Below are positions 24,501 to 36,359 of a stretch of DNA of 64,000 bases, piece after piece (position 1 is the first letter of the stretch; each line of letters begins with the position of its first letter). This DNA is from Scilla litardierei (Eukaryota > Streptophyta > Magnoliopsida > Asparagales > Asparagaceae), in the NCBI GenBank assembly GCA_030789695.1, contig CM061132.1, forward strand, positions 157,834,817 through 157,898,816, given 5' to 3'. Made by a program: the position numbers and the translations under genes. The notes under the pieces were generated by a model that saw nothing but the letters and a program-made list of their open reading frames with translations, did not search any database and had not been told where the DNA came from.

Positions 24501-27500
24501 TATGACTGAGGTGATATAAGGGGGTAGGAGTTGAGAGTTTTAGGAGGTGGAGTCAAGAGGTGACATTTGGTTCAGCAAGTCATATCAAAGAGTTAGCTAA
24601 CACCAGCTATGAGCTAGTGTGGCAAACTCTTGGAGCCAAAATGGAGGGGGTCCCCAAGTGCACAAGTATTTCTCACAACTCACATCATTGCCCTTAGCCC
24701 TGGTTGTTTGTAACCTACAAACTCTTGTTTCATTTTGAATGTTTGGCAAGAGCCTGCTGTTAACACCGGTTGTTTGTAACCTACAAACTCTTGTTTCATT
24801 TTGAATGTTTGGCAAGAGCCTGCTGTTAACACCAGCCGAGTTATGTAGCCAATTGCAGCCCATATGCAGTCCATCATTTCTCCACCAGTTGACCTACGTG
24901 ACCATCCATTTGATAGTACCATAAGTAGGAAACTTTCTTACACTTTGTTTAGCTGTGTCCCTCACTTTATTGCAACGATCATTATAGAAGGCGCACAGAA
25001 TATCTATCTTGCAGAACGCTTTATTTGTGCTACAAATGAAAAATTCTTTAATCACAGAACCCACCTAGAAAAAAAGTATGCCATGAAAATGGACACGTAA
25101 ATGCTGCTTGTTAGGAACCATCACCCGCATAACCAACATACAGCCACCACTGATCCAAAGCTAATGAAAATTTGCGATGAAAAATTCCGTCCAATGTAAG
25201 GGCAAAACATGTTTTGAACTATCTCCAACAGATAGTGACCATGCACGAAAAACTAATGTATCGGAGATATTGAAACAGATAATCATATCACTTCATGAGG
25301 TTACATTTAAAATTATAAATGCCAATTGAAAATAATAGTTAGAAGCTGTATACATTACTCATTCATCATATAGAACTATGGTTATGTTCTTGTCTTCGAA
25401 AGAACAAAGACAATGTAAAACATAGAAAATTCCTTTTGTACCTCCCAGAGTGAGTCGGGAGAAATATCCCCGGAATATTCTGAGAATGGAGAACAGTAAA
25501 GCTTCCATTTGTTGTTAAAATTGAAAATATAATGTGCTCTCATATATCTTTCAGCGACTGCAAAATCAGCATGTCCTTTGTTGCTTAGCTTCCCAACATT
25601 AAGGTCTTCATATCTCCAATCGTTCTGTTGAAACCAATGATAAAACAACCAGAGAGTTCATCTTAGCCTTGATATAAATGCAATGCAAATCAAGTTGAAA
25701 ATCCTTATCAAGACAAAAGACTAGCAGCAGAGCAAATTGAATATGTGCATCAGCATTCATAAAATAACAAATGATATCACCCGGTCGATGCCAGGACATC
25801 CATCCACATTGCATTTTTCCATAAAAAGTAAAAATAAAAATAAAAATAAAAATTCTAGCAAAACATACCTGTTTTATTCTTATATAGACAGTTACTCAAA
25901 TTAACTTTTGACAGACAAATTTCAGATAAAGAACCTTGTAGCAAATGAAGCTCTTCATAGAAAATAGATTAAGCTTTTGAAGTGCAAAAGCACAATAACA
26001 CAATAATAATGTAAAAAACCAAAATTGTAAATACTCATGAAGTATGATTTATTCAGTTAATCATAATGACATAAACCATGAATAAAACTTACAAAATAAA
26101 ATAACTGCAAAAAAGTTATAATAATACACGGAAATAGTTTCCAAACATGAGTTACTCATCAGATCTCTTTTTTCCATTAAGGTTTGAACTTTGAACAACA
26201 TACACTAGAAATTGTAATAGAAATAGAAAGGAGATGCACAATTAGTATAATAAAAATTCCTTCCTTAATAGCACAAAAAATTCATTTTATTACGGAAAGT
26301 AGCCAATTGTATTCTCACTTCTTTTGGAAAAATATACTTAAGTAATTGAGTAATTGTTTCCAAAGTTTTGCATCCATAAACATGCGTATTCATTTAAACT
26401 TTTAACCGATTGGCATGTGATTTTAGCGTATGAGGTTGCTAGAAAACCGCACAAGTCAAAACTAATTTGGCAATCTACAAATTCAACAAATTCAAGGGAG
26501 ACAAAACTAGAAATTCCAGTAACTTTTATTGCTAGATAAAAGGGTATAAAGAGCTTTTCAGATAGGTATTAAAGAGGTTCTCTCCGCCCCTGGCTATCAC
26601 AAGTGGATAATATATAAAGCGTTCTTCTATAGGTTTTATTTGAAACTAGATGAATGTGCACAAGAATTGCAGGTAGATTGGTTGCACCTTGCACGGACGC
26701 ATGCAAATCGTGTCACTTGGTAGACATGGACATGCTAATATTGAATTATTTTAAACTGGGATAGGGCACACCTTGATTTTATATAAATAATGTTAATGAT
26801 ACTATTTTATTAAAAAACTGATTGATAACATACAAGATATGTAGCATGGTACATCAGATATCTTACTTGATATTCAATGCACTGTATACGTACAAATCTT
26901 AAGATATGTCTCGGGAAACATGTCTCCACCAAGTGTTGGCATATCCAAGGTTCTAATATTGTGGCTTACGTAGATCGGTTCCCACATTGAAGTACACAAG
27001 CTATGCAGTTAACTAAGCATATATATGAAAATATTCTAAGAGCTAAATATTTAGATACAAGACAAGGATGTTAAGGTATTAAAATGGTTTTACATTTCTA
27101 ACCGTTATTTTCGAGCAACACCCATCAATCAGCTTATTGAGAAAAATTATGTAAAATGCACTCTTTTTAGTTGTTGTGTTATTAATATTGTTGGAAATAA
27201 AAATATATTCATCAATCATCACTACAGCTTTGCAGTTTAGGTGCAGTGGCATAGACTTTGATATGAAAAGAAACCCACATGAGTTTAAATCTAGTTTAGC
27301 AATCTTTTCAGAAAGCAGATCATAAACAGATCATAAAACTTCGGCCATCCCTCAACTTGCGAGAGATCCATCAATTAGCAAGGACATTAGATGTATAAAA
27401 GCATATATTCTATTGTTGTAAAAAGCATATTAAAGCCCTGTTTAAGCCTCCGATTTCGCTTTTTTCTTTTCAATACACTTTAGTCCCCCTTCAATATTTT

Positions 27501-30500
27501 GAATATTTTCATATGGATTGAATCATCTTCTTATATTGATGTTTATTCTTGTTGTTACAATTTTAGTAATAATTTTTCGTGAAACAAGTTTTTAATTTCC
27601 ATTTTTATTTTTCATTTGTGCTATTTTTATAGTAAATATTATTGTTGCATGATTGAACCTCAATATTGTTACACATTTGTTATTTTAAAATATTTATGTA
27701 TCATATATTACCAGTTATCAATCACTAAAAAAGGACAATTGTAAAATTTCCCATCCATTGTGGGGTTTTACCCTAATTGTTTCCTCCACAGTGATTTTCA
27801 GACCCTAATTTTTAGCAAATGACTTGGTAATTTTTACCACTTAAGCCCTGCTATAGTCCTAAATGCGTAAGCGGTGTCTTACCGCTTCGCTCTATTTTCT
27901 GCTTTTCACAACTTTGTCATTTTCCTCGGCCTTTGCCATAGCTTCGGATTTTCCATTAAAGAGTTTGACATGGCACCAACGAATAAGATATCACTGCTTC
28001 ATCTTGATTTTGTGGGGCTCATGTACAAAACTAGCTTATAGTTTTTGTGTAGTCAAGTTTCAAACAAATGTAGTTGGTATCGGCCAGTTTCAGACAATTT
28101 CAATAATTTTCAAATACATGTTAAAATGTAAGAAAAATCAAAAAAAATAAAGGAAGAAAAGGGGGAAATTTAATGTTCGTACTTATTAACATCATGTCTC
28201 CACTTTTTATTGCTATACGAAATCTAGAAGCATAGATCTATCATAAATTGATGTACTTTAATATATACCATTGATTATGGATTCAATGTAACTTTGACTT
28301 GAAAACTTTCATATTAGTTTGTATTTATATTTAATGTTACATAATTGGCTACTATAGGTTAAGTTGTCATGATTAACTTTCACTTAGCTTACATGTTTAA
28401 ATTATATATACTCTTTAGGCACTTCATACAAAAAAAACTTGAGACAACATGTCCAATGGCTATATAAATTTTTGCACACCATAACCGAAATCGAAACTCC
28501 AAGCAAAACCTTAAAAATGAAGGAAACCTGGCAAATCCTTTAATTTGAAAAAGGTCGGAAACCAAGACCAAATTCTCAAAACTTACATGCGACAAAATGG
28601 GTCAATAAGCATCACTACCCACCCACGCAGGCTCGCAATATATGCACCCAGTTTGTTCGCAAGTCACTGCATGATAGAATATGTTGCAGCCTGTGGAAGG
28701 TTACGATAACGTCGGACCATAAATCTTTTGCCATTGACCAGTACCACTTGGGAGATTATTTTAATGCACAAAGGGGAATGCATGGGAAAAAAGTAGATGA
28801 TGACATTGTTCCATGTCCAATTGAATGAGAAGAATCGCATCTTCTCTTAGACAAAAGATACAGTTTACCCACAGCCTTGTTGGATGACAGTCCATAAGTT
28901 ATCAAACAGAAATATTACAGGAAATGTTGCATGTCCAGTAACATGAACAGAAAATCAAGCAATCAAAATAACCATATCTCTTTCCATATCGATAGGATAT
29001 ATCCAGAGGAGATCCCTAAGAAAGGTATCTTTATAGCGTACGAGAGCGTGTGTGTATTGAAGTAAGAGGGTGGTCATATTAGCAAAGAAACATTGTTGTA
29101 ACTGTTTATTAGTCATATGCCTCTAATATAAAAGCAGATACATATAGAAGATGTGCATATACCATGCATCTAAACCAGCATTGGTCACATAAACAATCTT
29201 AATTGAATGACACATGTCACCCTAATCTTTTGGACAAGTACACAGCTTTCTTCAGATTTAAATCAATAGGCCAGATTATAATAGCATTTGGATCTGGTAT
29301 GCCCTTCTCCAATATGATATGCTCAAAATAAAATTTAATCTGTCTAATTAACTACGTTAAAGCTTTGCTCGTGCTTGGGTGTATAAGAGGCTATAATGTC
29401 AAAGGAACTACCGAATGCACGTTTGCATCAGCAAACCAAAATAGAACATAAGATTTAGGATTAATGGCAATAAATGCCGCAGCTGGACATTTCAAGTGGT
29501 CCAAGCACATTAGAAAATCCCTATTTTCCCCGGATATGGACATTTCAGCATTGTATTTGTGTTTAGTAACAGAACAGAAGGTGTCATGCATGCCAATCCA
29601 CCAAACCCAAATGTGAGCATGCAAGCAATATTTCATTTGTTAATATACATAACATCATAATTCACACGTTTCACCTAGTCCGCATGCACGGAAGAATCCC
29701 GAAAGGTAAAGTAATAAAAATGAAGGATTTAATATACCAGAATTTCTCGGGCAAAGTATCATGCATGTATGTGTTTCATGTAGCATATACTGTAACTTCA
29801 TTCATGCTAATAATCAGACACTTACCTAAGTGTATTTCCAATACTGGCTGAAATACGGAGCATATCATATTGGGATGACTGCGCCACATCCTAGGCTCCT
29901 AGCACAAATAAGTTTCCTAAATGTTGTGGCCAACGACAAACGTGAGACCTGAACGTGTTGGACAACATATACCAAAGTTTCTACTTGCAAGAATTTTGTT
30001 GATACCAGCTCAATACGCAACATTTTCCATAAATCATAGTCATAAACATAAAATTCCAGTCAGTCAGACATGCAATTTGAGCTTCAGATATGTGATCAAA
30101 CTTCTAACAACTGAATGCACAGAGCACGAGTCGAAAAAGTAGACAGCAGCCCAAGAACATACTTGTAATTGAGGAATTTTACAGTAAGACGCGGTGAAAA
30201 AGCAACTCATATTATACAATTAACCGATTGAGTCCGAAAAGAGATTAGCAACTCACTAAATTCTTCACTGAGCCCAACCTAGTCGACCTCCTCCTCGGCC
30301 ACCGGCCCTCGTACTGACTCAACGAGCACTGCGGCAACGGAGTACTGGCCAGAGCTCCTGTCAAAACCCTTGGCGCCTTCCAAGCGCATGATAGAACACT
30401 GCATTCGTACATTCCACTGCCGCCCTTCCCTTTAGAAAGCTTGCAAAGATTCACACATTCCACTGACACAGCAAAACCCTCATCCTCCATCACAATCCAA

Positions 30501-30586
30501 TCCAAAACCCTATTCAAGAGACCAAATCCAACACAAAGAGAATAGATTGAAACTTTCTCACCTGACATCGACGACGCTGATGCCAT
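17914..30586 (-). CDS. RSH1: RelA/SpoT homologue 1, chloroplast (p)ppGpp hydrolase (19 exons, C-terminus missing)
   Basis: Exons (high to low): 30562-30586, 30257-30462, 25442-25624, 22331-22396, 22112-22204, 21871-21999, 21675-21776, 21519-21596, 21367-21438, 20960-21067, 20760-20857, 19420-19480, 19263-19325, 19125-19181, 18946-19047, 18639-18797, 18372-18503, 18193-18279, 17914-17985. All introns are GT-AG; phases agree, giving 631 codons without a stop. The start MASASSMS is followed by VECVNLCK, a plant RSH1 N-terminus and likely chloroplast transit peptide. Order: HD hydrolase (about 150-320), RelA/SpoT synthetase-like domain (about 350-490), TGS (about 563-631). The protein controls the alarmone (p)ppGpp in plastids. 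The family has about 250 more residues (helical region, ACT domain) that I cannot find here. The last exon ends VEIITYN with a good donor. Confidence 0.94.
18639..20857 (-). other. RSH1: RSH1 exons 11-16: synthetase-like domain
   Basis: These exons encode the RelA/SpoT nucleotidyltransferase fold: [11 protein letters not shown] (exons 11-12), LRIIIKPK (exon 13), [17 protein letters not shown] (exon 15) and [20 protein letters not shown] (exons 15-16). Where active synthetases have D-I-R-G-L-R, this gene has Q-I-A-Q-L-R at the exon 12/13 join, so the conserved Asp and Gly are gone. Plant RSH1 is described in the literature as mainly a hydrolase lacking a key synthetase glycine, which fits. Confidence 0.85.
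20960..22204 (-). other. RSH1: RSH1 exons 5-10: HD hydrolase domain
   Basis: These exons encode the metal-dependent HD phosphohydrolase that breaks (p)ppGpp to GDP/GTP and pyrophosphate. Visible residues: His in [11 protein letters not shown] (about residue 180), the HD pair in [12 protein letters not shown] (about 204-205), and Asp in [12 protein letters not shown] (about 278). All hallmark residues of an active hydrolase are present. Exon 7 contains [14 protein letters not shown], strongly conserved in the family. Confidence 0.92.
23841..24267. mobile_element. Possible MITE in RSH1 intron 3
   Basis: Left end gggcatgtttgttt and reverse-complemented right end gggacgtttgttt form a short imperfect terminal inverted repeat around 427 bp. 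No clear target-site duplication was found, so class is open. Confidence 0.45.
24702..24833. repeat. Perfect 66-bp tandem duplication in RSH1 intron 3
   Basis: Two identical units (24702-24767 and 24768-24833) starting ggttgtttgtaacc and ending gttaacacc. Identity of the copies suggests a recent event. The motif taacaccag also appears at about 24598. Confidence 0.92.
25625..30256 (-). other. RSH1: RSH1 intron 2, 4.6 kb
   Basis: AT-rich, with no other gene recognised. Length is unusual compared with the mostly 80-1300 bp introns elsewhere in this gene except introns 2 and 3. Confidence 0.7.
30463..30561 (-). other. RSH1: RSH1 intron 1, 99 nt and in frame
   Basis: Donor GTGAGA after ...ATGTCAG, acceptor ...TGTGTCAG. 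The intron is exactly 33 codons long and has no in-frame stop, so a retained form would add 33 residues between MASASSMS and VECVN. The spliced form matches the known RSH1 N-terminus. Confidence 0.75.
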
Positions 30587-30826
30587 CGCTCCGTCGGAAG
30601 CGCGAATCGAGAAATCTCATCGATCGACAGCTCACCGACTGCTGAGAACAGAATCGAGACTCAGCGCAACAGGGAGCTAACAGGGTGAGATTTTTACCGG
30701 AATTGAAGGGGGAAAGATGGGAATTTTGAAGGAATAATCGGAGAATTTTGTGAGGGGGAAGAAGATAACGAGGAACGAGACGCCACACAAAGGCCGCAGC
30801 TCGCAGGATTTTATTTTCTATCTCGT

Positions 30827-30832
30827 TTTATA
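30827..30832 (-). promoter_or_regulatory. RSH1: Candidate TATA box of RSH1
   Basis: The minus strand reads TATAAA about 240 bp upstream of the RSH1 start codon, followed by a GC-richer leader. Plausible by position only. Confidence 0.35.
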
Positions 30833-30912
30833 TTTAATTTCTTTTATTTTTCTTGCCCCGCTCTCTCTCTCTAAAATATTTGTGACGAGTCGGAGGAGAG
30901 AGACGCGAGCTT

Positions 30913-30918
30913 CACGTG
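30913..30918. promoter_or_regulatory. G-box CACGTG upstream of RSH1
   Basis: A CACGTG core (ttcacgtgtgg) about 330 bp upstream of the RSH1 start codon. G-boxes bind bZIP and bHLH factors in light, ABA and stress responses. Confidence 0.4.
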
Positions 30919-31101
30919 TGGTGGGTTTTTGGGGGAATAGAGAGTGATGGTAGTCCGTTTGAATGCGGCTAGTCCAGAGCGCATGGTTTAGCGAGCGGAT
31001 AACCAATCTCCCGGACCACCTGTTCGTTTCTCTAAAAGGACTAAACTGCCCTTGCTTTATTTTACCAGGGGCCGTTTCCGATTCACGCCATCGGATACCG
31101 A

Positions 31102-31107
31102 CACGTG
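31102..31107. promoter_or_regulatory. Second G-box/ABRE-like CACGTG upstream of RSH1
   Basis: The palindrome gacacgtgtt lies about 520 bp upstream of the RSH1 start codon. Two G-boxes within 200 bp make regulation by bZIP/bHLH factors more plausible; this is inference. Confidence 0.4.
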
Positions 31108-31426
31108 TTCCTTATTTTCAGGTCTTCTGCCTGCCACGCGTCTATTTGGAATGAATTCAGTTGCTGTTTCATATTTCGACAATGAGAGGAGATTGGTGAG
31201 TTCGTTTCTTGGCGTATCCGAAAGGGGGAAGGCAAGGCGGTATTCGAACCAACAACTATAAAAGTAACGCACGTTAAAAGTTGACCAAGTTTCGGGACCC
31301 GAATCCGGACGAAGAAAAATAATATCTCTATTTGTACCTTCTCTACCTTCCATGTTTATATTGGGAGAAGTCCGGACAGCGGTGAAACTAGCCGCAACCC
31401 TTCTCTTTCTTTTTGTTTGTGTTTAA

Positions 31427-31685
31427 GAGCATGTCCAACCCAGCCCTCTATAAATGGAGAGTTGGATTGGAATATTCAGAAAATAGTCTTAACATAGATA
31501 GTTGGAGGGAGCTCCAATCCAACCTTCCATATTCCTAATATGCAGGTAACTCCGACATTTTTTTCTTCTCACACCAAATTTGGCAAGTTACTGTAGCAAA
31601 TCGCCAAAAATGTCGATTTTTTGGCGGCCGATTGGATATCAAATCCTGACATAACGCTAGTTATGGCTGGCAATTCGAGTTGCTC
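31427..31685. mobile_element. Tourist-like (PIF/Harbinger) MITE
   Basis: 259 bp with ends gagcatgtccaacccagcc and, reverse-complemented, gagcaactcgaattgccagcc; flanked by a taa duplication (31424-31426 and 31686-31688). The 'gagca...ccaa' end and TAA target are typical of plant Tourist-like MITEs. It lies about 840 bp upstream of RSH1. Confidence 0.75.
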
Positions 31686-31689
31686 TAAG

Positions 31690-32273
31690 GCTACCCTCTC
31701 TTTGTGGGACCACAAAAACTACACAGCTAAAAACAAGATTTGTGCTATATGGTGTATATAGGTTTGCGTGTCAAATACAACCAAAAAAATGAGTGAGAAA
31801 TAAAAGGTCTCAGATAACACCCCCTTAGTTTTCATTAGTTTTCTGTTCATTGGATTTTATTGATTTTAAAGAATTTTTTAGATTTAATTGAACTGTATTA
31901 GAGGATGCTGCGAAAGTACTAAGTGGTGTGAGGAGGAAAAGAATGATGATGAAGAAGATATGGTGGATGATGTGGACGAGTGAGAGGAGGGAGAGGAGGA
32001 GGAGTTTGGGGAGGAGCGACGGCGACGACAGATGAGTTGGATGAGAAGAGTAGAGGGGGGCAGCGGCGGCAGATGAGTTGGATGAGAAGAGGAGACGAAT
32101 TGGGGAGGAGGGAAAGGGGTGAGTTGGAGGATGATGAGATGAGTTGGAGAGAGTGTAAAACAGGAAACCGAACTGTAAGCTTAAAAAATTAAAATTAATG
32201 TATCGTGTTTAGAAGCGAGATGCGTTTAGAAAAAAGTGAAGTGCAAATAGAAGATCCCTTCTAAATTGGCTTC
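31690..32273. other. Unassigned flank with GA-rich imperfect repeats
   Basis: No gene. At 31970-32150 the unit gatgagttggatgagaagag recurs imperfectly in G/A-rich DNA. Confidence 0.5.
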
Positions 32274-33171
32274 TGTTGCGGGTCAAGTCTGTCAACGATG
32301 AAATTTGTATTAAATGGGAATCACGGGTACAATGATTACATGTTTAGGGTTGATGGCGAGGTTAGCACGACTTAGAGCACGCTTCGAGGGTGAAGAATCT
32401 AAGGTCGCCTGAAGGTCGCCCAATGTCACCGTCTCCTGGTAGCTGAGGCGAGCTTCATGCGACAATAACAGCTCATCAGAAAGGCAGGGCTGGTTGTCAG
32501 CTCGTAGCCTCTTCGATGCTTAAGTCGTAGGATGACTTGCAATAAGTAAGTCGGACACGCTTGGCGATCTTAAAGTAGATCGACGAGGCATGGCGAGCTT
32601 ATAAGGAAGGCACAGATATATAGGAGATATCCAACCTTAAGTATTGGAAAGGAGTTAAGGATTTCAATTGACCAACCCCCTCCTTGATGGCTGGAGGGTG
32701 GTATTATAAGGCTGAGAGTCGGTTGCTCGCCGTCCAATCAGCTGTCGAGTCTGCTTAGCTGGAGCTCAAGTGGAGAAGCGATGGGTCAACAGGGGTATCA
32801 GAGATATTTACGCATTAATGAGTGTCAGGCGGTGTCAGACTCATTAATGCATTAATGGGAGATGTGATGGGCGGCCATCAGTTCTCACCCTTAACCTCTG
32901 GCATTAATGGGGGCGTAGGTAGCCATACGTCACCCTGTCAGAGATATTTACGTTGGACACCCTTTGATAGGGACAAGCTCAGCGACCGAGCTTGGTGTCT
33001 TCGAACCGTCCAACCGTGCGTCCCGTTGGAGAGTAGGCGAGCTTCTTTTGTCGACCCTGATGGCGAGCTTGTCGCTCGGTGAGGTGAGCTTCTCAGGGTC
33101 GCGGTGACCTTCCGTTTGGGCTTCAAAATGAATGGGCTTTTATTATCTGTGCCGGCCTTAAGGCCGTAACA
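32274..33171 (-). repeat. Left LTR of the Tat-like element
   Basis: 898 bp, tgttgcgggtc...ccgtaaca. The motif ggcgagctt recurs several times, and two copies of 'gatatttacg' with 'cattaatg' runs lie at 32805-32955. The open frames here are not genes. Confidence 0.92.
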
Positions 33172-33190
33172 ATTGCCCCCGTCATTCGAG
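33172..33190 (-). other. Polypurine-like tract of the Tat-like element
   Basis: The minus strand reads GACGGGGGCAAT immediately before the LTR start TGTTACGGCC, the expected position for plus-strand priming in a minus-oriented element. Confidence 0.6.
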
Positions 33191-33458
33191 TTCGAAATGG
33201 CAAACCCGGCTCGACACGGATGACGTGTTGCCTTCCCATTGGATGAAGGCTGGTCGGCAGCATTTAATTCGAACTGACTGCCAGATCTCACAGGTCATGA
33301 TGGTGATTCGGTGATGAGGAGAAATCGAGGCGTCCAACTGCTCAGGGAGTGACGTGTGGCTGACCTGATTGTAGGAAGAAGTCGAGGCGCCAGTCTAGTC
33401 TCGCTCAGATCTCGCCACGTGGCCCACGTCTAATGGCTGAGATCGCCCCGACTCTTCC

Positions 33459-33466
33459 TATAAATA
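33459..33466 (+). promoter_or_regulatory. TATA box in front of the antisense ORF
   Basis: TATAAATA on the plus strand about 160 bp upstream of the first in-frame ATG (33621) of the antisense ORF, outside the LTR. It suggests that the antisense ORF has its own promoter. Confidence 0.55.
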
Positions 33467-33620
33467 GATACGAGGGGGCAGCGGGAGAGAGCTTTCTCCC
33501 AAATTTTCGAAATTTCGACTTCCCCCTTCGTTGCAGAGAGCATTCGACCGTCAGTTGTTCGGCGAAATTGGTGAGGGCGGCACTACCGAATCGGAGCCGG
33601 TGGTGTCGGAGGGATCGTCG

Positions 33621-35852
33621 ATGTCTTGGTCGGAGCAGTGGAAGGTAGACATAGTGGTCGGGCATGCCGCCGCCTCGTCATCGATGGTCAGAATGGACCC
33701 TAAGAAAGGAAAGGTGCCCGGGTCAACTGTCAAGGTTCCAAGCGGTGGCGAAGTCACAACCGCGGTTCCCACGGAGATCTTGGCCCAGATGTCTCAACTG
33801 TCGACCTCCGCCATCCCCGAAATTCTCTCCAAGTTCATCCGGTCGCCCTACACATCTCGCCTACCCAAATTCAACGAGCAGGTTTGCTCCCCAAGGGATA
33901 ACGAGGTCGGCGTATACTACCCGACCTTCACCCTGGGGCTCCTCTTCCCGCTCCACCCCTTCCTCATCCTCGTCCTTCACTTCCTCGAGCTCCTCCTCTT
34001 CCAATTGATGTCGAACTCCATCAGTTCGATGGTCAGCTTTCTCGTCCTCTGATCCGCCAGCTGCATAAGTCTGACGATGTCGCTCTTCCAATATTTTTAT
34101 GAGGCGAAGAGGAAGGTGGCGTACTACTACGTCTGCGCGAGGAGATGTCGACCACTCGTCCTTGGTCTGCCAGGCAACGTGCGAGACTGGAAGGAGAAGT
34201 TCATCTTCGTCTCGACGCCGACGGACTTGGCTTTGAGGTTAAACTGGGGGGACATTGAATCCCTCAGTGAACGCCAAAGTATTCCTAGAGGGGACCGACC
34301 TTGAGAGCGCCCAATTCCTGGAGGAGATCCCCAGTGAGTGAAGAGATTTCAAGGACCTGGTCAAGGACGAGCAGATCGCCCAGCACGTCTGGATCGAAGG
34401 TACTTCGAGCTTAGCGATCAACTTCTGATATGCTCACCATGATCTGTCTTCTTTTTACAGGTGCGACCATGAGTCTTTCGATGGAGGAGATCATGAAGAC
34501 GGCGAGGGATATGGCATCCAAGGAGCCACCGACCAAAGGCAAGGGCAAGCAGTCTGCATCCAGGAGCTCGACGCATGTCGGGCAGAAGCAGAGTCATGAG
34601 GCGGCGGCCACCGCTCGGGCCGAGAAGGAGGAGAAGAGTAAGAAGCTGAGGAAGGAGCCTGCGGAAACTGCTCATACTTCTCGTTCGAGCGAGGCGGCAC
34701 CGGTCGGACTCATCAACCTCAACCTGGTCGAGCCTGTGACCAACCTTACGGTCACAGCATTCCAGGGCCTACCGATCGGCACCATTGTCGTCGTCCCCAT
34801 CAGTTCGACCGCCCCTTCGAAACCTTCGACAGGGTCGATCAAAACAAGCCGGGCTGCAATCGTGCGCTGGCCCTTTGGGTGCCCGTCGTTCGGGACAGGG
34901 AAGCCAGACCACCCGAGCTATGAGGCGGCACTCTCTCCCTTCAAGTCGATGAAAGAGGAGGTCCTTGCCCTCTCGTCGGAGAAGATTGTCGCACCATGCT
35001 ACCCGGTGGGCGCCCATGAGTATGTTTTCAATGAGGCCAAGGTAGCGGCCCGTCTTGTAGGGAATAGCAACATGTCGAGGGACCGAGAGTCCCTGGCCAA
35101 TATGGATGCCAAACGCCTCTGCGATATGGTCGTCTGGCACTGCATGCAGGTTCGACGCTCCCTCTGTTCGCCTTGCCAGTCTTCCTTCTTTTAAGTTGTG
35201 TTTAACATGTTGGTTCCTTCTGTAGGCGGTCGCCGCAATGGTGTCCCCCTAGCGACATGTGTCAACGGCGAGCCAAGGCCGAGACCGACATGGCGAGGAA
35301 GGTGGCCGAGCTCAAGGCAACCGAGACGAAGCTGAAGGACGTCACCGAGAAGTTGACAAATGTCCGTGGGTATTATTTGACCCAGAAGGATCAATTCGCC
35401 AAGCTGGGAAGGTCGCTGTAGAGCTGAAGAGAAGGGCCAGCGATGAGGAGGTCCGGAGGGTTGCCGCCGAGAACATCCTGGACTCGGAGAGGGATGCGGC
35501 CACGAAGAAGACCACCGTGCTTAAGCGGCGGGTCGCCGACTTGGAGAAGGTTTACCTGGACAAGGTCAAGGTCGATGCCGTCTGCCAGTACCAAGTCCAT
35601 GAGCTCGTCCCCGTGCTGACGGCTATAAGGGCCAAGGGGGTTAATATGGGTCTGGAGGCTGGTCTCGAGAGAGTCAAGGCGAGGTTGGAGAAGCTCTACC
35701 CCAACCTGGAGATTGACTTCGTCCGCTTGTCGGTGGCCTCAGATGACGAAGTGGAGGCTTCCCTCGCTGGTGACGCCGAAGAGACGGAGGCACGGGCCAG
35801 TTGTGATCTGGAGGGCGACCAAGAAGGTGGCGACCGAGTTGAGTCACCGTAG
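33621..35852 (+). pseudogene. Antisense accessory ORF of Tat-type element ('putative gypsy-type transposon' family), broken
   Basis: The first frame (33621-34052) begins MSWSEQWKVDIVV and contains VGVYYPTFTLGLLFPLHPFL, then a frameshift; the next piece, 34077-34304, has YFYEAKRKVAYYYVCARR. Further coding sequence lies at 34462-35148 and 35227-35852, separated by candidate introns (donor near 34397, acceptor at 34461; 35149-35226). The 3' part is charged and coiled-coil-like. This pattern matches the 'putative gypsy type transposon' domain known from the antisense ORF of Tat-lineage retroelements. Stops such as 34052, and one soon after 35227, mark it as decayed. Function in the family is unknown. 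Confidence 0.72.
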
Positions 35853-36216
35853 TCTGGGTGGCATGAATGTATGGCCAGCTTTGATACCGATCTTGGAGTT
35901 TTTTTTGTAACATGTAGTGTACATATTAAATGAAATTTGAAAATTTTTGACTTACTGTCGTCGTTGTTTGCTTGTTGTTGTTTTCTATTGTGCTTTGTGT
36001 CTTTGTATGTGTATGCCACCAGCATTCGGTATGGACGAGCTTAAGGCCGATGAGAGGCAGAATATTGTAGAGTTTGAGAGAAATATTTGGAATGACTTTT
36101 GCAGGTTGGTTGGCAAAGTTCCTCTGTATGTCGCCTTTGTAGTCATCATTGGAGTCTTTCACCTGCGCTCTTGGAGCCATTTGGGGGGCCGATCTGCCCC
36201 GGAGTTCTTTGGACGG

Positions 36217-36359
36217 GTATTGGGCCGAAGCCGACCCCGCGTCTTCGTGCGGGTATAGGACGAAACCGACATTGCGTATTCGTGCGGGAATAGGGCCGAA
36301 GCCGATCCAGCGTCTTCGTGCGAGTATAGGGCCGAAGCCAACCCCGCGTCTTCGCTCAT
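36217..36359. repeat. Tandem repeat, 36 bp x 4
   Basis: Four imperfect 36-bp units (starts 36217, 36253, 36289, 36325) built on gggccgaagccga and cgcgtcttcgtgcgg, inside the Tat-like element between the antisense ORF and the primer-binding site. Both strands stay open because of the 36-bp period. Confidence 0.88.

Noticed and set aside
27400..28200. Gene within RSH1 intron 2 (frame at 27863-28150)
   Set aside because: Short frame with an apparent hydrophobic start but no similarity, no splice support and strong AT bias.
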